DNA of 64,000 bases from Pseudothioclava arenosa (GTDB taxonomy: Bacteria > Pseudomonadota > Alphaproteobacteria > Rhodobacterales > Rhodobacteraceae): contig NZ_NTJD01000004.1 of NCBI RefSeq assembly GCF_002358085.1, positions 243,762-307,761 on the forward strand. The letters run 5' to 3'. Made by a program: the position numbers and the translations under genes. Under the pieces are notes generated by a model. It ran no database searches. It worked only from the letters and a program-made list of their open reading frames with translations, and was not told the DNA's origin. Positions 1 through 9,441 of the stretch are shown here, in pieces; the stretch's first letter is position 1; each line of letters opens with the position of its first letter.

Positions 1-633
1 CAGCTCAACCTGCGCGGCTTCGGCGGCGGGTGCAAGCGACTGGAACGCTCCGGCGATCACCGCCGAGATATCCACTTCAGCAGCGGGACGGCGGCGCTCT
101 TCGGCCTCGACACGGCTCAGCGACAACAGATCCGCGACCAGCCGCGTCATCCGCTTGGCCTCGCGCTCCATGATCCCCAGAAAGCGTTCGCGCGCGACCG
201 GGTCATCCTTGGCCGAGGCCTGCAGCGTTTCGATGAAGCCGATCAGCGCCGTCAGCGGCGTGCGCAGCTCGTGGCTGACATTGGCGACGAAATCGCGCCG
301 CATCGCGCCGGCATCTTCCAGCGCCGAGATATCCTCGATCGCCATGAGCGCGCGGCCCTCATAGGGGCTGACATGCACAAGCGCCGAAATCTCGCGGTCG
401 CGCGCGGTGATGCGCACCGAAGCGGGCTCCGGACGCTCGCCCGCCAGCGCCGCCTCCAGCGCAAGCCCCAGCGCGGGCTGGCGCAGCCGCGTGACCAGCG
501 GGCGACCTTCGAGGTCGGGCCCCAACAGCGCCAGCGCCAGCGCATTCGCCAGTTCGAACCGCTCGTTCCGGTCGACCAGCAGCACCGGCAGCGGCAGGGC
601 CTCGATCAGGGCGCGAATATCGTCATGCATCAT
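1..633 (-). CDS. phoR: PhoR-like sensor histidine kinase, 5' part only
   Basis: N-terminal 211 residues of a histidine kinase that runs off the left edge. Residues 1-105 look like a PAS-type sensor (it begins MMHDDIRALIEALPLPVLLV), followed by a HisKA domain with the H-box FVANVSHELRTPLTALIG, phospho-acceptor His121. The ATPase domain lies outside the window. The ATG at 633 has AGGAG eight bases upstream; a second ATG follows immediately. No membrane segment is visible before the PAS region, so the protein would be cytoplasmic or anchored by partners. The H-box and PAS arrangement resemble PhoR of the phosphate regulon; that identity is an inference because the pst-pho genes are not in view. 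Confidence 0.8.
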   Translation of the reverse strand, partial: MMHDDIRALIEALPLPVLLVDRNERFELANALALALLGPDLEGRPLVTRLRQPALGLALEAALAGERPEPASVRITARDREISALVHVSPYEGRALMAIEDISALEDAGAMRRDFVANVSHELRTPLTALIGFIETLQASAKDDPVARERFLGIMEREAKRMTRLVADLLSLSRVEAEERRRPAAEVDISAVIAGAFQSLAPAAEAAQVEL

Positions 634-838
634 CGGGTTTCTCCTTGCGCCCAGAATGCGCAAACGCCCGGCACTGTAAAGCGGCGGCGTTCGGCGCGGA
701 TCGTTGCATCCTGCAAGACCGGAACGTTTGGTTCAGATTGCATCTTGAGAGCGACACAAAGTCGCGCTAAACTTTTACGTGTATTGCGAATGCGCCAATT
801 CACGTCAACACGAACCCGAGAACGCAAAGAACATCTGT

Positions 839-1249
839 ATGAGCCTTTTCCCCCGCGCTCCCTCTGCCGCAGAGGCCAGCCCGCGCTCTCGCGTTCAGAC
901 GGCTCTACAGGGGCGGCGTGTTCTTGCGCTTGATCCGACTCAGTCAATTCCTCGCCTTTTGAAGGATGTGCAAGGCATTCTTCTGAGTGTCGGCCAGTAT
1001 GAGACGCTCACCGCCGAGGCATTGCGCCGCCTCGATCCCGAGGTGATCCTCGCGCCCCTCGTCGCGCCGCATTACGATATTCTCGATCTCGTGCGCGACC
1101 TGCGCGAGATGGATTACCGCGGCGCGATCCGCGCCTATTGCAATCCGCTCCCGAGCCTCAAGATGGTTCGCGCCGAGGTTGAACAGATCTGGGCAGAATG
1201 CGATTTCGAGATTTTCGAAGTGCCTCAGATGGGGGACAACCTGAATTAG
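839..1249 (+). CDS. hypothetical protein, possible degenerate receiver fold
   Basis: 136-residue protein with no family I can name, divergent from the PhoR-like kinase across 205 bases. After a ~25-residue basic leader it reads like alternating beta strands and helices: RRVLALDP, then a helix, PEVILAPLV, a helix, GAIRAYCN, a helix and FEIFEV. This is the order of a response-regulator receiver, but the phospho-accepting Asp expected at the end of strand 3 is absent (EVILAPLV). The ATG at 839 was chosen because the frame upstream of it is not coding-like; the ribosome site is weak. The divergent intergenic holds the inverted repeat GCGAC-acaaa-GTCGC at 751-765. The receiver-like reading is inference; only the ORF and codon use are direct evidence. 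Confidence 0.65.
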   Translation: MSLFPRAPSAAEASPRSRVQTALQGRRVLALDPTQSIPRLLKDVQGILLSVGQYETLTAEALRRLDPEVILAPLVAPHYDILDLVRDLREMDYRGAIRAYCNPLPSLKMVRAEVEQIWAECDFEIFEVPQMGDNLN

Positions 1250-1259
1250 CCGGGTGCCC

Positions 1260-1430
1260 TCAGGGCAGGAAAAGACGGCGGAAGGCGAAGCCTCCGGCAA
1301 GGCCGAAGATCACGCCAAGCGGCACGGAGCCCTGATCGAAACTCGCCGCCGAGGCGATCAGCGGAATCGCCACGATCACGCAGCGGATCCAGAGCGGGCG
1401 CAGGCGGGGGTGTTGCGGGTCCAGAAACAT
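1260..1430 (-). CDS. small membrane protein, 56 aa
   Basis: Short ORF starting one base after the stop of the gamma carbonic anhydrase gene, so translation is probably coupled. It encodes 56 residues starting MFLDPQHPRLRPLWIR, then a hydrophobic stretch (CVIVAIPLIASAASF), a short turn (DQGSVP), a second hydrophobic stretch (LGVIFGLAGGFAF) and a basic end (RRLFLP). This suggests a two-helix hairpin in the inner membrane. Codon use matches the operon. It is the fourth gene of the yicC-gmk-carbonic anhydrase run. Function unknown; its tight placement is the main support that it is real. Confidence 0.6.
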   Translation of the reverse strand: MFLDPQHPRLRPLWIRCVIVAIPLIASAASFDQGSVPLGVIFGLAGGFAFRRLFLP

Positions 1431-1431
1431 C

Positions 1432-1950
1432 TCAGAGCGCCTTCAGCCCGGCCGCATAGCGCGCGGCATTCGCGCGGTAATGCTCAGCCGATTTCAAGAG
1501 CCGCGCCTGCGCCTCGGCGTCGAGTTGGCGCACCACCTTGCCCGGCGCGCCCATCACCAGACTGCCATCCGGGATCTCCTTGCCTTCGGTAATCAGCGCC
1601 CCCGCGCCAATCAGGCAGCCCTTGCCGATCTTCGCGCCATTCAGCACCGTCGCGCCCATGCCAATCAGGCTGCCCTCGCCGATGATGCAGCCATGCAGCA
1701 TCGCCTTGTGGCCGATCGTGCAATTCGCGCCGATCACCAGCGGATAGCCCATGTCAGTGTGGCAGATCACGTTTTCCTGCACGTTCGAGCCGCGGCCGAC
1801 GCGGATTTCCTCGTTATCGCCGCGCAGCGTGCAGCCGAACCAGACCGAGGCCTCGTCCTCCAGCACCACCTTGCCGATCAGGTTGGCATCGGGCGCGACC
1901 CAGGCGCGCGCGCCCAGCACCGGGGCAATTCCGTCCAGCTCATAGATCAT
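1432..1950 (-). CDS. gamma carbonic anhydrase family protein
   Basis: 172 residues of left-handed beta-helix hexapeptide repeats, the length of the YrdA/PaaY/CaiE branch of gamma carbonic anhydrases. The three zinc-binding histidines are visible as CHT (His64), GHKA (His81) and LHGC (His86). The C-terminus ends with the usual helical segment (residues ~145-172). The family forms trimers with metal at subunit interfaces; catalytic activity in this branch is often unproven. Its ATG overlaps the gmk stop (ATGA), placing it in the yicC-gmk operon. Substrate role is unclear; the fold and metal site are well supported. Confidence 0.9.
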   Translation of the reverse strand: MIYELDGIAPVLGARAWVAPDANLIGKVVLEDEASVWFGCTLRGDNEEIRVGRGSNVQENVICHTDMGYPLVIGANCTIGHKAMLHGCIIGEGSLIGMGATVLNGAKIGKGCLIGAGALITEGKEIPDGSLVMGAPGKVVRQLDAEAQARLLKSAEHYRANAARYAAGLKAL

Positions 1951-2591
1951 CTTGCGTCAAACTCCCTGTTCAGCCCGCGCACGAATTCAGTCAGCCCCGG
2001 CTGGCGGTCGGCGCGGGCGCGCTCGGCCTTCACGATCGTCACCAGCTCCTCGGTCGCCTGATCGGCGTCGTGGTTGATGATGACGTAATCATACTCGCCC
2101 CAATGGCTGATTTCATCGCGGCTTTTTGCCATCCGGCCCGCGATCACCTCGTCGCTGTCTTGCCCGCGCCCGCGCAAACGGCGTTCCAGCTCGTCGATCG
2201 AGGGCGGCAGGATGAAGATCGAGATCACGTCTTTCGCCAGAACCGAGCGGCGCACCTGCTGCCCGCCCTGCCAGTCGATATCCAGAAGCACGTCATTGCC
2301 GACGGCCAGCTGCGCCTCGACCGGCCCGCGCGGCGTGCCATAGAAATTTCCGAAGACCTCGGCATGCTCGAGCATCTGGTCGGTCACCGTCAGTTCGGCG
2401 AAATCGTCGCGGGACTTGAAGTAATACTCGCGCCCGTCCACCTCGCCCGGGCGCGGCGCGCGGGTCGTGGCCGAGACCGAAAAGCTCAGGCTCGGGTCCC
2501 AGGCCATCAGCCGCTTCGCCAGCGTCGATTTGCCCGCCCCCGAGGGCGACGAGAGGATGATCAGGAGCCCGCGTCTCTGGATCTCGCGCAT
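1947..2591 (-). CDS. gmk: guanylate kinase
   Basis: 214 residues. Phosphorylates GMP (and dGMP) to GDP with ATP in purine salvage and synthesis, and thereby feeds (p)ppGpp metabolism. The P-loop SPSGAGKS lies at residues 15-22, followed by the GMP-binding segment with [17 protein letters not shown] and the lid [11 protein letters not shown]. The frame extends 15 bases further upstream, but the ATG at 2591 is preferred because GGAG sits eight bases before it, inside the yicC stop region, and it gives the usual N-terminus. It follows yicC by four bases and overlaps the next gene by four. Confidence 0.97.
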   Translation of the reverse strand: MREIQRRGLLIILSSPSGAGKSTLAKRLMAWDPSLSFSVSATTRAPRPGEVDGREYYFKSRDDFAELTVTDQMLEHAEVFGNFYGTPRGPVEAQLAVGNDVLLDIDWQGGQQVRRSVLAKDVISIFILPPSIDELERRLRGRGQDSDEVIAGRMAKSRDEISHWGEYDYVIINHDADQATEELVTIVKAERARADRQPGLTEFVRGLNREFDAR

Positions 2592-2595
2592 CGGC

Positions 2596-3510
2596 TTACT
2601 CCACATTCATGATCTGCTCACGCATCTGGTCGATGACGTGTTTCAGCTCTAGCCCGGTCGCGGTCAAGGCCGCATTGCCCGCCTTCGAGCAGAGCGTATT
2701 GGCCTCGCGCACGAATTCCTGCGTGAGGAATTCGAACTTGCGCCCGACCGGGCCGTCATCGGCCAGAAGCGCGCGCGCGGCCTTGATATGGGCGCGCAGG
2801 CGGTCGAGTTCCTCGGTGACATCGGCTTTGACGGCGAGCATCGCAAGCTCTTGCGCGATGCGGGCGGGGTCGGCGCCGGGCGCGCCCTCCATCACTCGCG
2901 CAAGCGCCGCGTTCAACGCGGCAGCTGCCTCGGGGCGGCGCGCCTCGGCCTGTTCGGCGGCGGTCTCGGTCAGCTCGGCGATGCGCGCAAGCTGTGCAGC
3001 GACCACGGCCCCGATCTCGGCGCCCTCACCCGCGCGCATCTGCGCGAAAGCGGCGAGCCCCGCGCCCAGATCAGCAAGGATCAGGCCCACCAGTTCGGCC
3101 GGATCGGCGATCTCGGGCGCGCTCTGGTCGATCACGCCGCGCAGCGTCAGGATATCGACCGGCGTCGGCTCAGCCAGCGCCATGCCCTGCGCCTCGGCCG
3201 CGCGCCGCACCTGCCCAAGCGCGGCCAGCGCCGCCTCGAGGCCCGGCCCGCTCAGCCGCATCGCCTCGTCGCCCTGGCTGCGCGCGAGCTTCAGCGACAG
3301 CGAGATATTGCCCCGCCGCGCGACCTCGGCCACCGCCTTGCGCAGGCCCTGTTCCAGCCCCTCCAACTCGGGCAGCCGCAGCCGCAGATCGAAGGTCTTG
3401 CCATTGACCGAGCGGATATCCCAGCTCCAGTCATGGCCCGCACCCGAGCCCTGCCCCGCGGCAAAGCCGGTCATCGAGACCGTGCGGATCGCGTCGTGGT
3501 TGTTAACCAT
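2596..3510 (-). CDS. yicC: YicC-family endoribonuclease
   Basis: 304 residues. Contains the YicC N-terminal signature SMTGFA and the [20 protein letters not shown] block, then the C-terminal DUF1732 region ending in [17 protein letters not shown] and [18 protein letters not shown]. The family was linked to stationary phase survival and later shown to include RNases acting on small RNAs; here that activity is inferred from homology. The first ATG (3510) adds 12 residues before the usual MTGF start, and neither start has a strong ribosome site, so the true start may be 3474. It leads the yicC-gmk operon, a common alphaproteobacterial order. Confidence 0.92.
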   Translation of the reverse strand: MVNNHDAIRTVSMTGFAAGQGSGAGHDWSWDIRSVNGKTFDLRLRLPELEGLEQGLRKAVAEVARRGNISLSLKLARSQGDEAMRLSGPGLEAALAALGQVRRAAEAQGMALAEPTPVDILTLRGVIDQSAPEIADPAELVGLILADLGAGLAAFAQMRAGEGAEIGAVVAAQLARIAELTETAAEQAEARRPEAAAALNAALARVMEGAPGADPARIAQELAMLAVKADVTEELDRLRAHIKAARALLADDGPVGRKFEFLTQEFVREANTLCSKAGNAALTATGLELKHVIDQMREQIMNVE

Positions 3511-3665
3511 TTAAGACTTTATTTCCCACATTTGAGGCAAATCAGCGTATTAAGAGTTCAGTAAGCATTTCGCTCTCGGGGTCAACCGAAAGACCCGCAT
3601 CCGCCAAAGGCAGAGGAGCTTTTCTGAAATCCCGCGGGGGAGCCCGCGCCGTGATGGAGGCCGGA

Positions 3666-4352
3666 ATGGAACGCGAAACAGAGCCCCGCGACGAGGTGAT
3701 CGCGCTGCGTGCGCCCGCGCCGCAGGCGCGTCAGGTCCTGAGCGAGCTGCGCGGCTATTGGGAGGGGCTGCGCAACGGTCGGCTGGTGCCTGCGCGCGCC
3801 GATGTGGACCCGCGCGGGATCGAACGCGCGCTGGAATATGCCTTTGTGCTTGAGCGCGTCGCGCCGGGAATGGGGCGGTTCCGGCTGTCGGGGATGCATC
3901 TGAACGACCTGATGGGGATGGAGGTGCGCGGCATGCCGCTGACCGCGCTGTTCACCGCCCCCGCCCGCCAGCGCATCGCCGAGCTGACCGAAACGATGTT
4001 CCACGACCCCGCCGTGGTCGAGATCACGCTGCGCGCCGAAGCCGGGATCGGCAAGCCGCCGCTCGGCGCGAAACTTTTGATGCTGCCGCTGACGTCCGAT
4101 CTTGGCGATATCAGCCGCGCGCTCGGCTGCCTGATCGCCGAAGGCGCGATCGGCCGCGCGCCGCGCCGCTTCGAGGTCGCGGGCGCCGAGGTCGCCCCGA
4201 TCCTGCAAGACCTGCCGATGCAGCGCGGCACCCGGCCCGAGCCGCAAGCCCCAAACCCGACGCTGGTCGCCACGCCCGAGTCATCCGCTCTGCAAGCGCT
4301 CAGCCCGGAAGAGCGGCGCGCGATGTTCCGCATCGTCAAAACCGGCGCGTAA
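3666..4352 (+). CDS. PAS domain protein (PAS_5 family)
   Basis: 228 residues matching the alphaproteobacterial PAS_5 type: conserved LRGYWEGLRNGRLVPARADVDP near the N-terminus, FRLSGMHLNDLMGMEVRGMPL in the core and a short low-complexity tail. It is cytoplasmic, with no output domain, and ends in RRAMFRIVKTGA. These proteins are thought to be stand-alone sensors or adaptors; ligand and partner are unknown. GTG and ATG codons occur at 3651 and 3654, but the ATG at 3666 is chosen because GGAGG lies five bases before it. It is monocistronic, with a shared terminator against the convergent DAHP synthase gene. Confidence 0.85.
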   Translation: MERETEPRDEVIALRAPAPQARQVLSELRGYWEGLRNGRLVPARADVDPRGIERALEYAFVLERVAPGMGRFRLSGMHLNDLMGMEVRGMPLTALFTAPARQRIAELTETMFHDPAVVEITLRAEAGIGKPPLGAKLLMLPLTSDLGDISRALGCLIAEGAIGRAPRRFEVAGAEVAPILQDLPMQRGTRPEPQAPNPTLVATPESSALQALSPEERRAMFRIVKTGA

Positions 4353-4372
4353 ACCACGCCCCGCAAAGCAAA

Positions 4373-4396
4373 AGGCCCGGCGCTGACGCCGGGCCT
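4373..4396. terminator. bidirectional terminator between PAS protein and DAHP synthase
   Basis: Perfect 10-bp stem AGGCCCGGCG / CGCCGGGCCT with a four-base loop, flanked by AAAA on the left (a T-run for the - strand transcript) and CTGGTCTTT on the right. It lies between two convergent genes and probably serves both. Confidence 0.85.
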
Positions 4397-4419
4397 CTGG
4401 TCTTTCACTGCGCAACCGA

Positions 4420-5796
4420 TCAGAGGCTGCTGACCGCCGCAAGCTGCTCGCGACGGCGGGCCTGAAGCTCTTCAGCCACGAGGAACGCCAGTTCCAGCGA
4501 TTGCGAAGCATTCAGACGCGGGTCGCAGGCGGTGTGGTAGCGCGAGGACAGGTCTTCGTCCGACACCGCGCGCACGCCACCGGTGCATTCGGTCACGTCC
4601 TTGCCGGTCATCTCGAAATGCACGCCGCCCGGCACGGTGCCTTCCGAGGCATGGACGCCGAAGAAATCGCGAACCTCTTGCAGCACCGACTCGAAGGGGC
4701 GGGTCTTGTAGCCCGAGGCCGATTTGATCGTGTTGCCATGCATCGGGTCGCAGGACCAGACGACATTGGCGCCCTCTTCCTTGACCGCGCGGATGAGGCG
4801 CGGCAGGTGCTCGGCGACCTTGCCGGCGCCGAAACGCGCGATCAGCGTCAGCCGCCCGGCCTCATTGGTCGGGTTGAGCTTGGCCATCAGCACCTTCAGA
4901 TCGTCCGCCGTGGTCGAGGGGCCGCATTTCAGGCCGATCGGGTTCTGCACGCCGCGGCAGAATTCGACATGCGCGCCATCGGGCTGACGGGTGCGGTCGC
5001 CGATCCAGATCATGTGGCCCGAGCCCGCGACCGGCAGGCCCGAGGTGGTATCGGTCCGGCACAGCGCCTCTTCGTATTCCAGAAGCAGCGCCTCGTGCGA
5101 GGTGTAGAAATCGACCGTCGACAGCTCATGCGCGGTGTCCGACGTCACGCCCGCCGCCGCCATGAAGGCCATCGCCTCCGAGATCTGGCCAGCGACCTTG
5201 CGGTAACGCTCGGCCTCCTCGGCATCGGTGAAGCCGGTGATCCAGCTTTGCACGCGGTGGATATCGGCGAAACCGCCGGTCGAGAACGCGCGCAGCAGGT
5301 TCAGCGAGGCCGCGGCCTGGGTATAGGCCTGCAGCATGCGCGACGGATCGGGCAGGCGCGCCTCCATCGTGGCGTCGAAACCGTTGATGATGTCGCCGCG
5401 ATAGCTCGGGTATTCGACGCCGCCGACCATCTCGGTGGGCGCCGAACGCGGCTTCGCGAATTGCCCGGCCATGCGCCCGACCTTGATCACCGGCACTTTC
5501 GCGCCCCAGGTCAGCACGATCGCCATCTGCAACATCACCTTGAAGGTGTCGCGGATGTTGTCGGCCGAAAACTCCGAGAAGCTCTCGGCGCAGTCGCCGC
5601 CTTGCAGCAGGAAGGCCTCGCCGCGCGCGGCCTTGGCCAGGTCACGCTTCAGCCGGCGCGCCTCGCCGGCGAAGACCAGCGGCGGCATCTTGCCCAGCTG
5701 CGCCTCGACCGCCTGCAACGCAGCCTGATCGGGATAGTCCGGCATCTGCACCCGCGGTTTCGCGCGCCAGTCCGACTTCGTCCATCCCTTGCTCAT
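4420..5796 (-). CDS. class II 3-deoxy-7-phosphoheptulonate synthase
   Basis: 458 residues, full length for the plant-like class II (type II) DAHP synthase. Catalyses PEP + erythrose 4-phosphate to DAHP, first step of the shikimate pathway. Visible motifs are GGDCAESF at 66-73 (metal-binding Cys), [24 protein letters not shown] region (here [18 protein letters not shown]), [18 protein letters not shown] and [18 protein letters not shown]. The ATG at 5796 has GGAGGG five bases upstream. A long open frame continues upstream to 7029 but lies antisense to the glxA-type gene and is not coding-like. aroB and aroK of the same pathway lie 11 kb away. Confidence 0.96.
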   Translation of the reverse strand: MSKGWTKSDWRAKPRVQMPDYPDQAALQAVEAQLGKMPPLVFAGEARRLKRDLAKAARGEAFLLQGGDCAESFSEFSADNIRDTFKVMLQMAIVLTWGAKVPVIKVGRMAGQFAKPRSAPTEMVGGVEYPSYRGDIINGFDATMEARLPDPSRMLQAYTQAAASLNLLRAFSTGGFADIHRVQSWITGFTDAEEAERYRKVAGQISEAMAFMAAAGVTSDTAHELSTVDFYTSHEALLLEYEEALCRTDTTSGLPVAGSGHMIWIGDRTRQPDGAHVEFCRGVQNPIGLKCGPSTTADDLKVLMAKLNPTNEAGRLTLIARFGAGKVAEHLPRLIRAVKEEGANVVWSCDPMHGNTIKSASGYKTRPFESVLQEVRDFFGVHASEGTVPGGVHFEMTGKDVTECTGGVRAVSDEDLSSRYHTACDPRLNASQSLELAFLVAEELQARRREQLAAVSSL

Positions 5797-6000
5797 AGTT
5801 CCCTCCAGAGCCGTCTCAAACGTTAGAGGGCGCTTATACGCGGGCGCGCGTGCATTCACAAACCCGTTTTTCGTGGCAATCGCGCCCCCGCGAGTGGAAC
5901 AGCGCGGAAATCGCGCGAAGGGTGAGGCCCGTCGAAGCCCTCTTGCGGCAGGCGCAATTCCCTGCTTCTGTCGAAAGAAACCGTCATGTGAGTGTCGCAA

Positions 6001-7098
6001 ATGCGCCCTGCAAAACCCGCCCGCAAAACGCCTCGCCCCGCGTCTTCGCAGGGCTCGCTGCGCGTCAATGTCCCAGCGCAACCGCGCCGCTTCGTGTTCC
6101 TGCTGCTTGAGCGGTTCACGATGATGGCCTTCACCTCGGCGGTGGAACCCTTGCGTCTGGCCAACCAGGTCTCGGGCGCGAAGCTTTACGACTGGAAACT
6201 GGCCTCGGAGGATGGCGCCGAGGCGCGCGCCTCGAACGGCGTGCGGCTGGCGGTGGACATGGGGTTGAGCGATGTCGGGCGGGACGATACCGTGCTGGTC
6301 TGCGGCGGTATCGACGTGGTCGAGGCCACCACCAAGCCGATCCTGAACTGGCTGCGCCGCGAGGCGCGGATCGGCGCGGGCGTGGGCGGGCTTTGCACCG
6401 GCGCCTGGGCAGTGGCCAAGGCCGGGCTTCTGGACGGCAAGCGCGCCACCATCCACTGGGAAAACCAGGACAGTTTTGCCGAGGATTTCGACGAGGTTCT
6501 GCTGACCAAATCGGTTTTCGTGATCGACGGCAACCGGCTGACCACGGCGGGGGGCATGGCCTCGCTGGACCTGATGCTGCGGCTGATCGCGCGCGAACAT
6601 GGCGAGGCGCTGGCCAATACCGTCGCCGACCAGTTGATCTACAACGCGATCCGCACCGATCAGGACAGCCAGCGGCTCTCGATCCCGACGCGGATCGGGG
6701 TGCGCCATCCCAAGCTCGCGCAGGTCGTGCAGCAGATGGAGGCCAATCTTGAGGAACCGATCAGCCCGGCGCGCCTCGCCGAAGAAGCCGGCATGTCGAC
6801 GCGTCAGCTGGAACGGCTGTTCCGGCGCTACCTGAACCGCTCGCCCAAGCGCTATTACATGGAGATCCGCCTGCAGAAGGCGCGCAACCTGCTGATGCAG
6901 ACCGAGATGAGCGTGATCAACGTCGCGCTGGCCTGCGGGTTTTCCTCGCCCTCGCATTTCTCGAAATGCTACCGCGCCCATTACCAGACCACGCCCTATC
7001 GCGAGCGCGGCACCTCGGGAGGCCCGCATGACGAGGGCGCCCTGCCCGAGGACCTCCTGGAAATCGGGTTCCCGGCCGATTTCGACGATCTGGAGTAA
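6001..7098 (+). CDS. GlxA-type transcriptional regulator (DJ-1/PfpI + AraC)
   Basis: 365 residues: basic leader, a DJ-1/PfpI class I amidotransferase-like domain (~25-200, with [18 protein letters not shown] around the nucleophile elbow Cys), and two AraC-type helix-turn-helix motifs (~235-345, [19 protein letters not shown] and [21 protein letters not shown]). GlxA-family regulators sense small nitrogen compounds such as betaine, carnitine or amino acid derivatives. A GTG at 5992 is an alternative start; ATG 6001 is preferred. It lies 188 bases upstream of an amino-acid-type ABC transporter on the same strand and is divergent from the DAHP synthase gene. Control of the transporter is inference from position. 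Confidence 0.9.
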   Translation: MRPAKPARKTPRPASSQGSLRVNVPAQPRRFVFLLLERFTMMAFTSAVEPLRLANQVSGAKLYDWKLASEDGAEARASNGVRLAVDMGLSDVGRDDTVLVCGGIDVVEATTKPILNWLRREARIGAGVGGLCTGAWAVAKAGLLDGKRATIHWENQDSFAEDFDEVLLTKSVFVIDGNRLTTAGGMASLDLMLRLIAREHGEALANTVADQLIYNAIRTDQDSQRLSIPTRIGVRHPKLAQVVQQMEANLEEPISPARLAEEAGMSTRQLERLFRRYLNRSPKRYYMEIRLQKARNLLMQTEMSVINVALACGFSSPSHFSKCYRAHYQTTPYRERGTSGGPHDEGALPEDLLEIGFPADFDDLE

Positions 7099-7286
7099 GG
7101 CGGTGCCGCGTCGCGACGTCAGCCTGTTTTCGCAATATTCTTCGAGATATCTTGAAAAACGGATAGTTTTCTTCGAACAAACCGCGCGATCCGCCTCAAG
7201 GAAGCAAGCCTGTGCTATTTTCTTTTTACACAGCGCGCACTAACCTTGCGCGTCAGATAACATCTGCCAACACGGGAGTGAAACAT

Positions 7287-8465
7287 ATGAAAAAAATGCT
7301 GCTGACCACCACCGCCGCCCTGCTCGTCGCAGGCAGCGCCATGGCGGAGGACGTCAAGATCGGCGTTTCGCTGGCCTTCACCGGCCCGCTCGAATCGATG
7401 GCGCCGCACATGGCTGCGGGCGCGGAACTCGCGATGAAAGAGGTCACCGAGTCCGGCAAGCTGCTGGGCGGGGTCACCGTCGTTCCGGTTCGCGGCGACA
7501 CCACCTGCATCGACGCCGCCGCCGCCACCGCGACTGCCGAGCGTCTGATCACCGTGGAAGGCGTGAAAGGGATCGTCGGCGGCATGTGCTCGGGCGAAAC
7601 CGGTGCGCAGCTTGAGAACGTCGCGATGCCGAACGGCATGGTGATGATCTCGCCCTCGGCCACCTCGCCGGCACTGACCAGCAAGGAAGACAACGGCCTG
7701 TTCTTCCGCACCGCGCCTTCGGATGCGCGCCAGTCGGAAGTGATGGCGGATATCATCCTTGAAAAAGGTATCTCCTCGGTCGCCGTGACCTACACCAACA
7801 ACGACTACGGCAAGGGTCTGGCCGATGCGTTCGAGGCCGCCTACACCGCCAAGGGCGGCAAGGTGACGATCAACGCGCCGCATGAAGACGGCAAGGCCGA
7901 TTACGCCGCCGAGATCGGCGCGCTGGCCGCGGCCGGTGGCGACGCGCTCGTGGTGGCGGGCTATGTCGACCAGGGTGGCTCGGCGATCATCCGTGGCGCG
8001 CTCGATCAGGGCGCCTTCTCGACCTTCGTGCTGCCCGATGGCATGGTCGGCGCCAAGCTCGAAGAGAACTTCGGCTCGGAAATCGACGGCTCCTTCGGCC
8101 AGCTCCCGGACTCGATGGGCGACGGCAAGGCGAAATTCGCCGCCATGGCCGATGGCTTCGACCCGACCGGCGCCTATTCCGGCGAGGCCTATGACGCCGC
8201 CGCGCTGATCATGCTGGCCATGCAGGCCGCTGGCACCACCGACGCCAATGTCTACAAGGACAAGGTGATGGACGTCGCCAACGCTCCGGGCGAGCCGATC
8301 CTGCCGGGTGAACTGGGCAAGGCGCTCGAACTGCTCGCCGCTGGTCAGGACATCGACTATCAGGGCGCGTCCTCGGTCGAGCTGATCGGGCCCGGTGAAT
8401 CGGCCGGCACCTTCCGCGAGATCGAGATGAAGGACGGCAAAGTGGATACGGTCGGCTACCGCTGA
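7287..8465 (+). CDS. livJ: branched-chain-amino-acid-type ABC transporter, substrate-binding protein
   Basis: 392-residue periplasmic binding protein of the type I fold used by LivJ/UrtA/amide transporters. Signal peptide MKKMLLTTTAALLVAGSAMA with cleavage after residue 20, then EDVKIGVSLAFTGPLES. The core keeps the family pattern GVKGIVGGMCSGETGAQ, MISPSATSP and VAVTYTNNDYGKGLADAFE. The ATG at 7287 has GGGAGTG upstream. It heads a five-gene transporter cluster but is separated from livG by a strong hairpin, which fits the usual excess of binding protein over membrane parts. Ligand (branched-chain amino acid, urea, amide or other) cannot be read from the sequence. Confidence 0.93.
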   Translation: MKKMLLTTTAALLVAGSAMAEDVKIGVSLAFTGPLESMAPHMAAGAELAMKEVTESGKLLGGVTVVPVRGDTTCIDAAAATATAERLITVEGVKGIVGGMCSGETGAQLENVAMPNGMVMISPSATSPALTSKEDNGLFFRTAPSDARQSEVMADIILEKGISSVAVTYTNNDYGKGLADAFEAAYTAKGGKVTINAPHEDGKADYAAEIGALAAAGGDALVVAGYVDQGGSAIIRGALDQGAFSTFVLPDGMVGAKLEENFGSEIDGSFGQLPDSMGDGKAKFAAMADGFDPTGAYSGEAYDAAALIMLAMQAAGTTDANVYKDKVMDVANAPGEPILPGELGKALELLAAGQDIDYQGASSVELIGPGESAGTFREIEMKDGKVDTVGYR

Positions 8466-8480
8466 TCGCATAACGAAGCG

Positions 8481-8510
8481 GAAACAGCCCGAGGAAACTC
8501 GGGCTGTTTC
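8481..8510 (+). terminator. hairpin between livJ and livG
   Basis: Thirteen-bp perfect stem GAAACAGCCCGAG / CTCGGGCTGTTTC with a GAAA tetraloop, followed by TTCATTATAA. It lies inside the transporter operon, so it probably attenuates transcription into livGFHM or stabilises the livJ mRNA end. Confidence 0.8.
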
Positions 8511-8580
8511 TTCATTATAACAATGCCATAAAGGCCAGACTTCATGCAAAACGCATGATCAAATAACGCTTGGGGACTGC

Positions 8581-9441
8581 ATGATACGGGTCGAGAACCT
8601 GCACAAGCATTTCGGCGGATTTCGTGCCGTGGATGGCGCGTCGCTGGAAATCGCCACTGGCTCCATCACCGGGCTGATCGGCCCGAACGGGGCCGGAAAA
8701 TCCACGCTTTTCAACGTGATCGCGGGCGTTCATAAGCCGACGTCCGGGCGTGTCACGATGGATGGCGAGGATATCACCGGCCTGCCGCCGCATGAGCTGT
8801 TCCACAAGGGGCTGCTGCGCACCTTCCAGATCGCGCATGAATTCCCCACGATGACCGTGCGCGAGAACCTGATGATGGTGCCCGGCGGCCAATCGGGCGA
8901 GACGCTCTGGAACGCCTGGTTCAACCGTGGCCAGATCGCGCGCGAGGAAGAGGCGCTTCGCAAGAAGGCCGACGAAGTCCTTGAATTCCTGACGATTACC
9001 CATCTGGCGGATGAATATGCGGGCAACCTCTCGGGTGGCCAGAAAAAGCTGCTGGAACTGGGCCGCACGATGATGGTCGAGGCCAAGATCGTGTTTCTCG
9101 ACGAGGTCGGCGCGGGCGTGAACCGGACGCTTCTGAACACGATCGGCGATGCGATCGTGCGCCTCAACAAGGAGCGCGGCTATACCTTCTGCGTGATCGA
9201 GCATGACATGGATTTCATCGGGCGGCTTTGCAACCCGGTCATCGTGATGGCCGAGGGCAAGGTGCTGGCCGAGGGCTCGCCCGAAGAGGTGCTGGCCAAT
9301 GAGGCGGTGATCGAGGCCTATCTGGGCACCGGCCTCAAGAACAAGATCAAGGCCGAGGAGGCGCTGGAAAGCCAGCGCCACGAAACCCACGGCGCGCAAC
9401 CCGGACTGGGCGACGAAGCCGGCAAAGGGGGCGCGGCATGA
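8581..9441 (+). CDS. livG: ABC transporter ATP-binding protein LivG-type
   Basis: 286-residue ATPase of the branched-chain amino acid transporter class. Walker A GPNGAGKST (~residues 38-46), signature LSGGQKK, Walker B IVFLDE and the switch His in VIEHDMDFI. Instead of the usual LDEPxAG the D-loop region reads LDEVGAGV, an unusual proline-to-valine change. The C-terminus carries a ~35-residue extension rich in Glu, Ala and Gly. It couples ATP hydrolysis to LivHM at the inner membrane. Its last four bases overlap the livF start (ATGA). Confidence 0.94.
   Translation: MIRVENLHKHFGGFRAVDGASLEIATGSITGLIGPNGAGKSTLFNVIAGVHKPTSGRVTMDGEDITGLPPHELFHKGLLRTFQIAHEFPTMTVRENLMMVPGGQSGETLWNAWFNRGQIAREEEALRKKADEVLEFLTITHLADEYAGNLSGGQKKLLELGRTMMVEAKIVFLDEVGAGVNRTLLNTIGDAIVRLNKERGYTFCVIEHDMDFIGRLCNPVIVMAEGKVLAEGSPEEVLANEAVIEAYLGTGLKNKIKAEEALESQRHETHGAQPGLGDEAGKGGAA

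Noticed and set aside
634..838. Pho box in the promoter between the kinase and the receiver-like gene
   Set aside because: No CTGTCAT-type direct repeats with 11-base periodicity; only short inverted repeats.
4420..7029. 869-aa frame on the - strand joining the DAHP synthase with an upstream extension
   Set aside because: The extension is antisense to the glxA-type gene, has a low-complexity Arg/His/Gly composition, and an excellent ribosome site supports the ATG at 5796.
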